Shown: positions 35,525-44,755 of the stretch, one piece after another
How positions within the stretch are numbered: the stretch's first letter is position 1
How the letters are laid out: each line of letters starts with the position of its first letter
Source: Acinetobacter calcoaceticus
GTDB lineage: Bacteria; Pseudomonadota; Gammaproteobacteria; Pseudomonadales; Moraxellaceae
Assembly: GCF_016508255.1 (NCBI RefSeq)
Contig: NZ_JADVKT010000003.1
Span: 1-64,000, forward strand
Reading direction: 5' to 3'
DNA length: 64,000 bases
Position numbers and translations under genes: made by a program
Notes under the pieces: model-generated
Databases searched by the model: none
Seen by the model: only the letters and a program-made list of their open reading frames with translations
Told to the model about the DNA's origin: nothing

Positions 35525-36055
35525 ATGGCTCATGCTCATCACGCAGCTCATGCACATGTTCATCATATTAAATTGAGAAAAGAAGAAAATTCTCAGGGTG
35601 ACTTAAAAACAAAAGCGATGTTAAACAAAGCTTCTTCGGAGACTAAAAAGCATAACCGATCGACTTCTAAAAGACATAAAGCGGAAGATCAAAATATTAA
35701 TTTGCATAAGTTCTCAAGTAAGCTTGAAAGTATATCTGCCATGCATAGTAAAGAGAAATGCGCCAAAAATATTCGCATTGCTTTACAAGCAGCAGGAGCA
35801 GATGTATCTAAACATCCAGTGGCTGCATCTGACTGGGGACATACGCTTGAGGTGAATGGTTATAAGAAAATCAAGCCAGCATTTAGTCGTCCTCAAGAGG
35901 GCGATATCTACATTATTGAACGTACCAGTGGCCACACATATGGTCATATTGCGGGATATACTGGGAATGGCTGGTTCTCAGATTTTCGCCAAAAAACCTA
36001 TGCGGTGTATAAAGAAAAAGATGTGAAATATAGCTACTATCGCCTCGATTCTTAA
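35525..36055 (+). CDS. CHAP/NlpC-like amidase candidate with His-rich N-terminus
   Basis: A 176-residue protein. The N-terminus is a His/Ala-rich string (MAHAHHAAHAHVHH), followed by a basic, low-complexity region. The C-terminal half resembles small papain-like peptidoglycan amidases: a Cys in EKCAKNIRIALQAAG (Cys79), ASDWGHTLEVNGYKKI, a QEGDIYIIE strand, and the catalytic-His-like GHIAGYTGNGW (His141). Related proteins include phage lysins and T6SS amidase effectors. There is no signal peptide. The ATG 35525 was preferred over TTG 35468. The His-rich head may bind metal. No cognate immunity gene is obvious downstream, where uvrC begins. Confidence 0.72.
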   Translation: MAHAHHAAHAHVHHIKLRKEENSQGDLKTKAMLNKASSETKKHNRSTSKRHKAEDQNINLHKFSSKLESISAMHSKEKCAKNIRIALQAAGADVSKHPVAASDWGHTLEVNGYKKIKPAFSRPQEGDIYIIERTSGHTYGHIAGYTGNGWFSDFRQKTYAVYKEKDVKYSYYRLDS

Positions 36056-36188
36056 GCGAGTACGACATAGTCTGTCGGACCATATCCAGATCTGTTTCCA
36101 AATTTGGCTTGTGGCACAGTAAAGCACTTGAAAACTCAGGTTGAAAACATCACATTAGGTATTCAGTATTAAGCCATGTCTGCCGATA

Positions 36189-37988
36189 GTGAATCAAAAC
36201 GCTCGTCCCCATATTGAAAAAATTTTAGCCCATATGACCCAACTTCCAGGCGTTTATAAAATGCTAGGGAAAGAGGGCGAATTATTATATGTCGGCAAAG
36301 CAAAAAACCTAAAGAATCGGGTATCGAGTTATTTTGTTAAAACGATTGAACATCCTAAAACTCAGGCCTTAGTTGCCAGAATTTATGATATTGAAACTTT
36401 AGTCACTCGTTCAGAAACTGAAGCACTACTTCTTGAGCAAAATTTAATTAAACAACATCGCCCGCCTTATAACATCATGCTGCGGGACGATAAGTCATAT
36501 GTCTATATTTTTGTGTCGGCGGATAAGCCATATCCTCGACTTGCTAGTGGCCGTGGCAAAGGGAAGCATCAAATTGGTAAGTTCTTTGGACCTTATCCAA
36601 GTGCTTATAGCGCTCGTGATACTTTACTGGTTTTACAAAAACTTTTTAATGTTCGTCAGTGTGAAAATAGCTACTTTGCACAGCGTAAGCGCCCGTGTTT
36701 GCAATATCAGATCAAACGTTGTTCCGCACCTTGTGTAGGTCTGATTTCGCCAGAAGATTATAAAGAAGACATTAATAATAGTATTCGCTTTCTGCAAGGT
36801 GATACGAAGGAGCTTAATCAAGAACTCATTGCCAAAATGGAGCAAGCGGCGGCTGAGCTCGAATTTGAAAAAGCTGTTTTTTATCGTGACCGATTATCTT
36901 TACTGCGTGAAGTTCAAGCCCAACAGGCCGTTTTTAAGGTCAAGGGTGAGGCGGATATTCTGGCAATTGCATATCAGGCTGGTGTCACATGTGTGCAGAT
37001 TATGTATGTACGCAATGGGCGAATGTTAGGTGGAAAAAGCTATTTCCCTGACATGCTAGGTGATGATCTTGGTCAAATGCTCAGTGACTTTATGGCTAAC
37101 TTCTACTTTCAGGTTGCCGATGAGGTACCAAATGAACTTATTGTGAATACTGCATTGCCTGACCGTAAAGAGTTAGAAGAAGGGTTGGCACAGCAGTTTG
37201 GCAAAAAAGTTCAGATTAAGAATAATGTTCGAGAAACTCGTGCTGAGTGGCTAGAGTTAGCCGAAATGAATGTTCAACATGCGATTAAAGGGCAGTTGAG
37301 TAACCATTTAGAGCTTAATGAACGTTTTCATCAATTAGAGCAAGTGGTGGGAAGACCTGTCGATCGTATTGAATGTTTTGATATTAGTCACACCATGGGT
37401 GAAGCTCCAATTGCGTCGTGTGTGGTGTTCGACCAAGGTGGTGCTCGTAAACGTGACTATCGTCAATTTGCCATTCAAGATATTACCGCAGGCGATGATT
37501 ACGCTGCTATGCGCCAAGCCTTAACACGACGTTATAAAAAAGCCATATTGCCTGATCTATTGTTGATTGATGGCGGTAAAGGTCAACTTCACATGGCCAT
37601 GGATGTCATGCAAGAGCTTGGGCTTGATGCTTTTATGGTGGGGGTATCTAAAGGTGAAGGGCGTAAACCAGGACTTGAGACCCTACATTTTACAGATGGC
37701 ACAAAAATTCAATTACCAGAAGACCATAAGGCATTGCACTTGATTCAACAGGTGCGTGATGAAGCCCATCGCTTTGCCATTACCAAGCACCGCGCTAAAC
37801 GTGATAAACGCCGTAGTACGTCGGTTTTAGAAGCGATTCCGGGGTTGGGACCAAAGCGCCGTCGAGATTTATTAACCCATTTTGGCGGGATTCAAGGCGT
37901 GTTAAAAGCATCGGAAAAAGAGCTTACACTTGTACCCGGTTTTGGTGAGATGATGGCCAGAACGATTTATAAAATTCTGCATGAATAA
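36189..37988 (+). CDS. uvrC: UvrABC system protein C
   Basis: UvrC makes both incisions in nucleotide excision repair when loaded by UvrB. The 599-residue protein has the N-terminal GIY-YIG nuclease domain ([24 protein letters not shown] near residues 19-50). A UVR/UvrB-interaction region lies near residues 205-235, the second RNase H-like nuclease domain is around ECFDISH near residue 393, and C-terminal helix-hairpin-helix motifs ([19 protein letters not shown]) follow. The annotated start is GTG 36189 with no clear ribosome-binding site; the reading frame offers no better start before the GIY-YIG domain. Length is normal for the family. Confidence 0.97.
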   Translation: MNQNARPHIEKILAHMTQLPGVYKMLGKEGELLYVGKAKNLKNRVSSYFVKTIEHPKTQALVARIYDIETLVTRSETEALLLEQNLIKQHRPPYNIMLRDDKSYVYIFVSADKPYPRLASGRGKGKHQIGKFFGPYPSAYSARDTLLVLQKLFNVRQCENSYFAQRKRPCLQYQIKRCSAPCVGLISPEDYKEDINNSIRFLQGDTKELNQELIAKMEQAAAELEFEKAVFYRDRLSLLREVQAQQAVFKVKGEADILAIAYQAGVTCVQIMYVRNGRMLGGKSYFPDMLGDDLGQMLSDFMANFYFQVADEVPNELIVNTALPDRKELEEGLAQQFGKKVQIKNNVRETRAEWLELAEMNVQHAIKGQLSNHLELNERFHQLEQVVGRPVDRIECFDISHTMGEAPIASCVVFDQGGARKRDYRQFAIQDITAGDDYAAMRQALTRRYKKAILPDLLLIDGGKGQLHMAMDVMQELGLDAFMVGVSKGEGRKPGLETLHFTDGTKIQLPEDHKALHLIQQVRDEAHRFAITKHRAKRDKRRSTSVLEAIPGLGPKRRRDLLTHFGGIQGVLKASEKELTLVPGFGEMMARTIYKILHE

Positions 37989-38108
37989 GCCTAGGTTTAA
38001 CGGTCGAGTGACAAAATAACTCGCCAATTACTTGATGATTGACCATTCACATTCCAATCAAAATGATGAAAGATCATCCTTAATACTACTTTCGTTTTAG
38101 GGAAAGGG

Positions 38109-38903
38109 ATGTCTTTGCTGCAATTATTTGAAGAAATAAAACAAAAGGAATGGATTGAAATACCCGTTGGATGGTTACAAGGGCGGACAGTATTTGGCGG
38201 TCTTGTTGCAGGATTGCTGATGCAAAAAGCATGCAGCAATATTCAAGATCCCCATAAGAGATTATTAAGTTGTAGTGTTACTTTTGTGGGGCCTGTACAA
38301 CAGGGGGCTGCTCAATTGACTATTGAAATTTTAAGGGAAGGAAAGTCGGTCACTACACTTGAAACCCGTTTATGGCAAAATGGTGCGGTGCAAACTATTT
38401 TGGTTGCAAGCTTTGGCGTACCTCGAACTTCGAGTGTTGAAGTACAGCAAGAACCTATCGTTCCAGTTTATGCACGACCAGAAGAATTACAACCTCTTCC
38501 TTTTGCTAAACAAATGCCAGAATGCTATCAACATTTTGATGTATGCTGGGCGGAAGGTCATCATCCTGTTACAGGAAGTCAGTATCCTGACTTTGGAGGA
38601 TGGTCAAGGTTTTCTCCAGATAAGCATGAAAATCGTCAAATGACATTACCAGATTTAATTGTTTTGATGGATATTTGGCCACCTGGTGTATTGCCGATGT
38701 TTAAACAAGTTGCTCCGGCAAGTTCTTTAACTTGGCACATTACCTACGTCCATCCGTTTCGACATCAATTGTGTGACTGGTTTAAATATAAAGTGGTGAC
38801 TGAATATGCCGGTGAAGGTTATTCCACAGAATATGCCCATCTTTGGGACCAAAATGATCATTTAATTGCAATTTTACGGCAAACTGTTACGGTATTTACC
38901 TAA
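38109..38903 (+). CDS. Acyl-CoA thioesterase, TesB-like
   Basis: A 264-residue protein with two hotdog domains of the TesB/thioesterase family, which hydrolyse acyl-CoA. Visible features are QGRTVFGGLVAGLLMQ near the N-terminus, the strand CSVTFVGPVQQG, and in the second half DIWPPGVLP and WHITYVHPF. These match the acyl-CoA thioesterase-like family that is fused head-to-tail. The exact substrate range cannot be given. It starts 120 nt after uvrC and is followed by pgsA. Confidence 0.82.
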   Translation: MSLLQLFEEIKQKEWIEIPVGWLQGRTVFGGLVAGLLMQKACSNIQDPHKRLLSCSVTFVGPVQQGAAQLTIEILREGKSVTTLETRLWQNGAVQTILVASFGVPRTSSVEVQQEPIVPVYARPEELQPLPFAKQMPECYQHFDVCWAEGHHPVTGSQYPDFGGWSRFSPDKHENRQMTLPDLIVLMDIWPPGVLPMFKQVAPASSLTWHITYVHPFRHQLCDWFKYKVVTEYAGEGYSTEYAHLWDQNDHLIAILRQTVTVFT

Positions 38904-39021
38904 GCAGTCTACTTCCTCGATTCATATATTTCGTATAAAGTGGCTGTTACAGATAGATACAATATTGAAGAATGTATTTTTGTCTGTTACAAGATGCATG
39001 AAGACTAAATTGGCGGTGTTT

Positions 39022-39609
39022 ATGACCACAGGGCGAATCCTGAATATCCCAAATATCCTAACTTTGGCGCGTATAGCGCTCATTCCTGTATTTTTGGTGA
39101 TTGTGTATTGGCCCCCTGCAATGGGTATTGGTGAGCAAGCAGGAAGTATGAGTCGTCATATTATCTTGACTGCTATTTTTGTGTTTGCTGCTATTACCGA
39201 TTGGTTTGATGGCTATTTGGCACGAACTTTAAACCAGACTTCAGCATTTGGCCGTTTCTTAGATCCAGTTGCAGATAAGCTTATGGTGGCGGCAGCACTG
39301 ATTGTTTTGGTGCAATGGAATCCGACCATATCAATGGCTTTTGCGGCAATTGTCATTATTTCACGAGAAATTACAGTTTCTGCTTTACGTGAGTGGATGG
39401 CAGAACTCGGTGCACGAACCAGTGTGGCTGTATCGACAGTAGGCAAATATAAAACAGCTTTTCAGATGATTGCCATTAGTGTGTTTTTATTCAATTGGCA
39501 ACCTTTAGAAATGTTAGCTTATGCGTTGTTATATACCGCCGTCATTCTGACTTTATGGTCAATGTTTATTTACCTAAAAGCAGCTTGGCCTTATTTAAAG
39601 CAACCTTAG
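39022..39609 (+). CDS. pgsA: CDP-diacylglycerol-glycerol-3-phosphate 3-phosphatidyltransferase
   Basis: PgsA makes phosphatidylglycerol phosphate from CDP-diacylglycerol and glycerol-3-phosphate, the committed step for acidic phospholipids, at the inner membrane. The 195-residue protein has about five membrane segments and the CDP-alcohol phosphotransferase signature: DWFDGYLAR followed by GRFLDPVADK, fitting DxxDGxxARx8GxxxDxxxD. The start at ATG 39022 (MTTGRILNIPNILT) matches the family N-terminus. In-frame codons upstream back to 38866 would add 52 residues with no family support. The uvrC-pgsA proximity, with one gene between, is commonly seen. Confidence 0.95.
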   Translation: MTTGRILNIPNILTLARIALIPVFLVIVYWPPAMGIGEQAGSMSRHIILTAIFVFAAITDWFDGYLARTLNQTSAFGRFLDPVADKLMVAAALIVLVQWNPTISMAFAAIVIISREITVSALREWMAELGARTSVAVSTVGKYKTAFQMIAISVFLFNWQPLEMLAYALLYTAVILTLWSMFIYLKAAWPYLKQP

Positions 39610-39626
39610 TTTTAGATTGAATGATT

Positions 39627-39657
39627 AAGCCTTTCTATAATGAAAGGCTTTTTTATT
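39627..39657 (+). terminator. Terminator of pgsA
   Basis: AAGCCTTTC (39627-39635) pairs with GAAAGGCTT (39642-39650) and is followed by a T-run, 17 nt after the stop. Confidence 0.92.
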
Positions 39658-39734
39658 TTCGGAAGTGCAAGAATCGGGTCGTCATAGGGCTTTAGCTACT
39701 TTAATGTAAGATATGAATGCTAAGGAGGTGTCAC

Positions 39735-40589
39735 ATGCAAATGCTTTCTTCTCGGCAATTTGCTGTAATTGCCACTGTAATTGAATATTTATATGAGCAT
39801 CTGGATCAGCAACCCAATCTGGACGATGTTGCGAGACATATGGATTTAAGTGCAGGTTATATCCAACGTCAGTTTCAGGAATGGGTAGGTATTAGTCCGA
39901 AAAAATTTGTCCAATATATGAGTTTGCAACAGGCTAAATATTATCTGTTACAAAAGCAGAGCTTATTGGAGACCGCTTTAAACACGGGTCTGTCTGGTAC
40001 TGGCCGTTTACATGATCTGTTTATTCAGCTTGAAGGGATGACTCCGGGTGAATATAAGCAGCAAGGCGAAGGAGTTACACTTAATTATTCGATTGAAACA
40101 AGTCCATTTGGTGAGTTGTTGGTTGTAAGCAGTACCAAAGGAATAAGTTCAATTCGTTTTATAGAGTCGAGTGAAAATGTTGAACATGTGATTAAACAAT
40201 ATTTTCCAAAAGCACAATTACAACAGCGCACACCAGTATGGCATCAACAAATTGCACAGTGGTTCGAACAAAATTTTTCAGAACACTTACAGCAGAAACT
40301 TCCGCTTAATTTGGCTGGAACCCCATTTCAACTGCAAGTATGGGAAGCGCTACTTACCATTCCAGAAGGTCAATTACGAACCTATCAAGATATTGCTGAG
40401 CAAATTGGCAAACCTAAAGCTGTTCGAGCCGTTGCTACAGCAATTGGACAAAACCCGATTGCATATTTGATTCCCTGTCATCGAGTGATCCGCGCAACGG
40501 GAATGGTCGGAGAATATCATTGGCAAAAGGGGCGTAAATTGGCATTGTTAGCTTGGGAGATGTCAAAGCAACATGGAGAGACCGTATGA
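39735..40589 (+). CDS. AraC-type/methylated-DNA-protein-cysteine methyltransferase fusion (Ada-like)
   Basis: A 284-residue fusion of an N-terminal AraC-type helix-turn-helix (about residues 5-110, NLDDVARHMDLSAGYIQRQFQ) and a C-terminal O6-alkylguanine-DNA alkyltransferase domain (about 120-280). The domain ends in LIPCHRV, whose Cys accepts the alkyl group. It corresponds to Ada without its N-terminal Zn/Cys methylphosphotriester domain. AGGAGG at 39723-39728 with a 6-nt spacer fixes the start at 39735; an ATG at 39717 lies upstream of that site. Its stop overlaps the alkB start (ATGA), so this is an alkylation-repair operon. Confidence 0.92.
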   Translation: MQMLSSRQFAVIATVIEYLYEHLDQQPNLDDVARHMDLSAGYIQRQFQEWVGISPKKFVQYMSLQQAKYYLLQKQSLLETALNTGLSGTGRLHDLFIQLEGMTPGEYKQQGEGVTLNYSIETSPFGELLVVSSTKGISSIRFIESSENVEHVIKQYFPKAQLQQRTPVWHQQIAQWFEQNFSEHLQQKLPLNLAGTPFQLQVWEALLTIPEGQLRTYQDIAEQIGKPKAVRAVATAIGQNPIAYLIPCHRVIRATGMVGEYHWQKGRKLALLAWEMSKQHGETV

Positions 40590-41197
40590 CCTTGGATTTA
40601 TTTTCTCCAGAGCCTTGTGAGAATTTATTACCCTACGATGGTGAAGTTCAGGACTATGGTTGTATTTTAAGCCCTGAAGAAGCTGAACAATATTTTCACT
40701 ATCTTTACCAGCACCTCGCCTGGAAACATGATGAGGCTAAGCTATATGGCAAGCACTTTATTACAGCTCGAAAAGTTGCATGGTATGGAGATGATTACTA
40801 TCAATATAAATATTCAGGTGTCGCACGTGATTCTTTGCCGTGGGACAAAGCACTCGCCAAACTAAAACAATTGGTAGAACAGCGGCTTTCAGAAAAATTT
40901 AACTCATGTTTGGCAAACCTTTATGAAGATGGAACACAAGGCATGGCTTGGCATAGTGATTCGGATGTTTCTTTAGCTAAAACGACAACGATTGCATCTT
41001 TAAGTTTTGGAGCTACCCGTAAATTTTCTTTTAGGCACATTCAAAGTAAAGAGAAAGTTGAATTGTGGCTACAACCAGGCCAACTCATCGTGATGCGTGG
41101 CGAGACGCAACAATATTGGCAACATCGTTTAAATCGCTCAACAAAGATTTTACAGCCGCGTATTAATCTTACTTTCAGGCAGTTTCAGTTTTCCTGA
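40586..41197 (+). CDS. AlkB-family DNA dioxygenase
   Basis: A 203-residue Fe(II)/2-oxoglutarate dioxygenase of the AlkB family, which removes 1-methyladenine and 3-methylcytosine lesions oxidatively. The iron-binding His and Asp are in WHSDSD (near residue 125), the distal His is in YWQHRL (near 184), and the 2-oxoglutarate-binding RxNxTFR is RINLTFR near the C-terminus. The ATG at 40586 overlaps the upstream stop by 4 nt and has GGAGAG 6-7 nt upstream. Together with the preceding Ogt fusion it forms an adaptive-response-like pair. Confidence 0.93.
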   Translation: MTLDLFSPEPCENLLPYDGEVQDYGCILSPEEAEQYFHYLYQHLAWKHDEAKLYGKHFITARKVAWYGDDYYQYKYSGVARDSLPWDKALAKLKQLVEQRLSEKFNSCLANLYEDGTQGMAWHSDSDVSLAKTTTIASLSFGATRKFSFRHIQSKEKVELWLQPGQLIVMRGETQQYWQHRLNRSTKILQPRINLTFRQFQFS

Positions 41198-41214
41198 GTT
41201 TTATTAAAAATTGG

Positions 41215-41249
41215 GTAAGAAAAAAGCCCATGATGGCAACATGAGCTTA
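41215..41249 (-). terminator. Probable terminator of the IclR gene
   Basis: AAGC-C-CATG (41225-41233) pairs with CATG-A-GCTT (41241-41249) with one mismatch. The T-run is on the minus strand, 140 nt beyond the IclR stop. It might also end the alkB transcript less efficiently. Confidence 0.5.
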
Positions 41250-41391
41250 TTCCTCTGAGGGGGATGCTTCTATTGATGAGCTGCTGATGAAAAGAATCAC
41301 CAATAGGAGCTAAAATCATAATATGAGAATATCATGAAATATTCAATGCATAAAAGTGTAAGAAAAGGTTAAATTATCATAAGGTGGAGTT

Positions 41392-42165
41392 TTAGATTTC
41401 ACCTTTTTCAGATAGTTCCATAAAACGTTGCTCAATAAGCCCTGCATTTTCTTGCAAAATTTCGATAAGCTTTTGAATATTTAAAAAATCAAAGCGATTT
41501 TTAGAAGCAACTAAAGTTAAAGCTAAAGGCACTTCTTTATTCGAAAAACGAACTGGAACAGCAAGGCCAGAAACATTCGGATCAATCTCACCTTGTGAGA
41601 AATAGAACCCTTGTTTTTTAATTTTACGCATACGTTGAATAAAGCTTGGTTCATCTTCAGCAAAACCAGATTGTTTTAATTCTTGCTGATAACGATGATA
41701 GTAGTCCTGCATTCGTTGTTTACTTAAATGCGAAACCATTGTTTTTGGAGATGACCCAACGTAAATAGGTCTTGGGCAGCCTCGGCCATATGACAGTAAT
41801 TCGGTGTCTTTGAATATTTCATGATGAATGTCAATGCAATAGTCATCATTTAAATAGGTGAGCAAGCAGCACAGTTCGGTACGTTCTACAATATTTCGCA
41901 TAAATGGCGTGCTGATTTGAACCAGAGGGTCTGTTGTTCTTGATATATAGTCAAGAACTGCAATTTTTGAGCCTAAGGTATAATCGCCAGACGTGCCATT
42001 AATACGTTTTAATAGATCAGTAGAGACCAATTCTTTTAGGTAACGGTAACTCGTTGGTTTGGACAAGCCAAGTTCTTCGCAAATAATATCGACATTAATC
42101 ACTGGACGCGAAACTGAAAATAGGTCCAGTACGGTTAAAATTTTGCCAAAACTTGAAATTGCCAT
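41392..42165 (-). CDS. IclR-family transcriptional regulator
   Basis: A 257-residue IclR-type regulator. The N-terminal winged helix (VDIICEELGLSKPTSYRYLKELVSTDLLKR, about residues 24-56) is followed by the C-terminal effector-binding domain (about residues 85-245). IclR proteins usually control aromatic or organic acid metabolism and often autoregulate. It is divergent from the FUSC efflux operon across a 490-nt gap that contains a palindrome (42281-42297). The natural hypothesis is that it controls that operon in response to an aromatic acid. Direct evidence is only the arrangement. Confidence 0.88.
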   Translation of the reverse strand: MAISSFGKILTVLDLFSVSRPVINVDIICEELGLSKPTSYRYLKELVSTDLLKRINGTSGDYTLGSKIAVLDYISRTTDPLVQISTPFMRNIVERTELCCLLTYLNDDYCIDIHHEIFKDTELLSYGRGCPRPIYVGSSPKTMVSHLSKQRMQDYYHRYQQELKQSGFAEDEPSFIQRMRKIKKQGFYFSQGEIDPNVSGLAVPVRFSNKEVPLALTLVASKNRFDFLNIQKLIEILQENAGLIEQRFMELSEKGEI

Positions 42166-42280
42166 AGTGTCTTGTTTGTATCCTTTAATAATGGGTCACA
42201 TTTGAGTTCTTATAACAGAAAAAAAGAAGATTTGTCTCAATTCTAAAATAAATGTCTAATTTGACTATTTTACTCTGACA

Positions 42281-42297
42281 AAGAGAAAACTTCTCTT
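42281..42297. promoter_or_regulatory. Palindrome in the IclR-FUSC intergenic region (candidate operator)
   Basis: AAGAGAA (42281-42287), AAC, TTCTCTT (42291-42297): perfect 7-bp arms with a 3-nt centre. The size and symmetry suit an IclR-type operator. The 490-nt gap (42166-42655) shows no other gene. Confidence 0.45.
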
Positions 42298-42621
42298 GGC
42301 TTATACATCATATATGATTATTAAAAAATACATCAAATTATCAAATAGAGATATTTTAGTTGACTAAATCGCTTTATTTTGAAAAAATTGCCAAACAAAA
42401 TATCTAATCGAGAAATTGGTCTATTCTGGCTGACTTTCTTGATATCTCTTCTTTCCGAAGTTTGGCCGTTTAAATAGCGCCCAATCTGAAATCATCTCGG
42501 CCACTCATGCGGGATGTGGAAAAATCATTGTATTGAAGGATGTTCCTCATATCATTTGTTTATTCGACAAATGGCAAAGTTGTGTTGTCTTTAGAAAGAT
42601 AATTTAACATTGAGGGGCATG

Positions 42622-42652
42622 CTCATCAGTTCAAATCTGTATTTGAGATGAG
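42622..42652 (+). promoter_or_regulatory. Hairpin just upstream of the FUSC start
   Basis: CTCATC (42622-42627) pairs with GATGAG (42647-42652) and CAAAT (42632-42636) with ATTTG (42641-42645), ending 3 nt before the ATG. It would cover the purine-rich GATGAG, the only ribosome-binding candidate, so translation may be modulated. Confidence 0.4.
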
Positions 42653-42655
42653 TTC

Positions 42656-44755
42656 ATGTTATTAAAGCAAATACTGGCGTTTCGCCCGAGTAGGCTTGAT
42701 CTGATCTTTGCAATTAAAACATTTATTGCCGGAATGCTGGCATTATTTGTTTCATTTGAATTAGATCTGATTAACCCGATGTGGTCGATTGGTACGGTCT
42801 TGATTATTGCCAATCCATATTCAGGAATGGTCTCCTCTAAGTGTGTCTACCGTGTGGTTGGGACGATTGGTGGGGCAGTGATTGCCTTAACCTTAACGCC
42901 TCACCTGATTAATACACCGTGGTTATTTACTGTGGTGCTATCGCTGTGGGTGGGTTTTGCACTTTATGTGTCTTTACTCGATCGGACTCCACGCAGTTAT
43001 GCTTTTATGCTGGCGGGTTATTCGACAGCCATGATTGTCTTCAACTCGATTACTTATATTGATCAATATAATATTTTTGATATTGCTTTAGCCCGAGTCA
43101 TAGAGATTTCGATTGGGGTAATTTCAAGTGCTGTGGTTTCTGCCACCATTCTTCCAATGCACATTGGTTCTGCGATTAAGCAGCGTGTCATCAAAACGCT
43201 TAAAGATACAGAGAGTCTGTTTGCTAATTTATTAACTGCTGATTCGCAAAAAAACAATACTCAACTTTTAGCGACCATTACTCGAGACACCACAGATATT
43301 CATGCTTTGGCAGTACATTTAAGTTATGAAAAGGGTGAGCTGCATGGTATGACCAAACCATTGCAGGAAATGCTTCATCAAATCTCAATGGTGGTTGCTA
43401 ATCTGGTCGCTTTATCTGAGCGTATAAAACAACTTCAAGAACTTCGATTCATTGAAACTCATTCAGAAAAACTACAACAGCTTTCAGCGCATGTTGTACA
43501 TTTTTTAGAGCAAAAAGATCTGATTGTTGATGAAAATATTTTGCAGTTACCAGATGAGTTTGAAAGTGATTTCTTAAGTTTGATGGACTCGGCTTCGACA
43601 CATCAGCAAGTTTTGGTCGCAGCTATGAAAATGGATGTACGCCATTTCATTAGCAATGTTTTAGCGGTTAAAGTCTTGTGGCAAAGAATTCAGCAAGGCA
43701 ATAAAGAAATCCCTGACAACATTACGCCAATGACCACCAAATATCCAAGTTTACACCGTGACCATGGTGTGGCGATACGAGGCGGTATTAGTGCAGTCCT
43801 TATTACATTTATTGTGACTGGGGTCTGGATTGTTTCGGGCTGGAAAGCTGGATTTATGATGGCGCAAATGGGCGCAGTAACCGCCTGTATTTTAACGGCC
43901 TTAGATAACCCAGTTCCAGTTTTACGTATTTTTATCTGGGGAAGTATCGCTTCAGCAGTTTTAGTTTTCGTTTATGCATTTGGTATTTTCCCTCATGTCA
44001 CCACATTCTGGGAACTTGGACTGGTTCTATTACCGATGTTCCTGTTCGCGGTTTCTATGATGGCCAACCAGATGCTTATGCCAGTGGGTATGGTTTTGGG
44101 TATTAATACCATGATGGGCCTAAATCTACATAATGCTTATAGCATGGATGCTGTGTCTTATCTTGATGGTTCTTTTGCCATGATTCTGGGTGTCTTAGTG
44201 TCTTTGGTGGTCATTGACGTGGTTCGGGCAATGTCTCCGGACACGAGTGCAAGTCGTATTCTGGCTTTGCATTATCGTGCAATGAGACAGGCGATCTATT
44301 TGCCTTATGGTCTTGATTTTAAAGTTCACTTACGCAGCATGCTGGATCGAATCGGAATTCTTAACAGTAAAGTCGTGCAATCTAGTGAGATTAAAACCTC
44401 AATTCATCAGGCATTGATTGAGTCGAGCAGTATTGTCGATTTAAGTAGATTACAAGAACTGGCGAATCAGTTCCCTCAAAATTCAGAATTGACCCATCAC
44501 ATCGGAAATCTGCAACAAAATCTGGATGAGCTATTTAGAGCTAAAGAAAATGATGGAAACGATACGACGGCTTTAGTCGAACGAATCCACCAAGCGTTAT
44601 TTGAATTAAAACAACTTGCTTCAAATGTTGAAGATATGACGATGCGACAAAGATTACTCATTTCACTGAACAATATTGCTTATAGCATGTGTCATGTTTC
44701 GTCAGACCAAATGAATGAAAACAGCATCCTTAAAGGAGCCACAGCAAATGGGTGA
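42656..44755 (+). CDS. FUSC-family inner-membrane efflux protein
   Basis: A 699-residue FUSC-type protein related to AaeB and fusaric acid resistance transporters, which export aromatic acids across the inner membrane together with an HlyD-like adaptor. It has a hydrophobic N-terminal half (about residues 15-165), a long cytoplasmic helical region, a second membrane block (about 375-530), and a C-terminal soluble helical part. IANPYSGMVSSK and SGWKAGFMMAQMGAV are visible family patches. The gene is followed by an overlapping DUF1656 gene and an HlyD gene, the standard tripartite arrangement. Substrate is unknown. Confidence 0.9.
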   Translation: MLLKQILAFRPSRLDLIFAIKTFIAGMLALFVSFELDLINPMWSIGTVLIIANPYSGMVSSKCVYRVVGTIGGAVIALTLTPHLINTPWLFTVVLSLWVGFALYVSLLDRTPRSYAFMLAGYSTAMIVFNSITYIDQYNIFDIALARVIEISIGVISSAVVSATILPMHIGSAIKQRVIKTLKDTESLFANLLTADSQKNNTQLLATITRDTTDIHALAVHLSYEKGELHGMTKPLQEMLHQISMVVANLVALSERIKQLQELRFIETHSEKLQQLSAHVVHFLEQKDLIVDENILQLPDEFESDFLSLMDSASTHQQVLVAAMKMDVRHFISNVLAVKVLWQRIQQGNKEIPDNITPMTTKYPSLHRDHGVAIRGGISAVLITFIVTGVWIVSGWKAGFMMAQMGAVTACILTALDNPVPVLRIFIWGSIASAVLVFVYAFGIFPHVTTFWELGLVLLPMFLFAVSMMANQMLMPVGMVLGINTMMGLNLHNAYSMDAVSYLDGSFAMILGVLVSLVVIDVVRAMSPDTSASRILALHYRAMRQAIYLPYGLDFKVHLRSMLDRIGILNSKVVQSSEIKTSIHQALIESSSIVDLSRLQELANQFPQNSELTHHIGNLQQNLDELFRAKENDGNDTTALVERIHQALFELKQLASNVEDMTMRQRLLISLNNIAYSMCHVSSDQMNENSILKGATANG

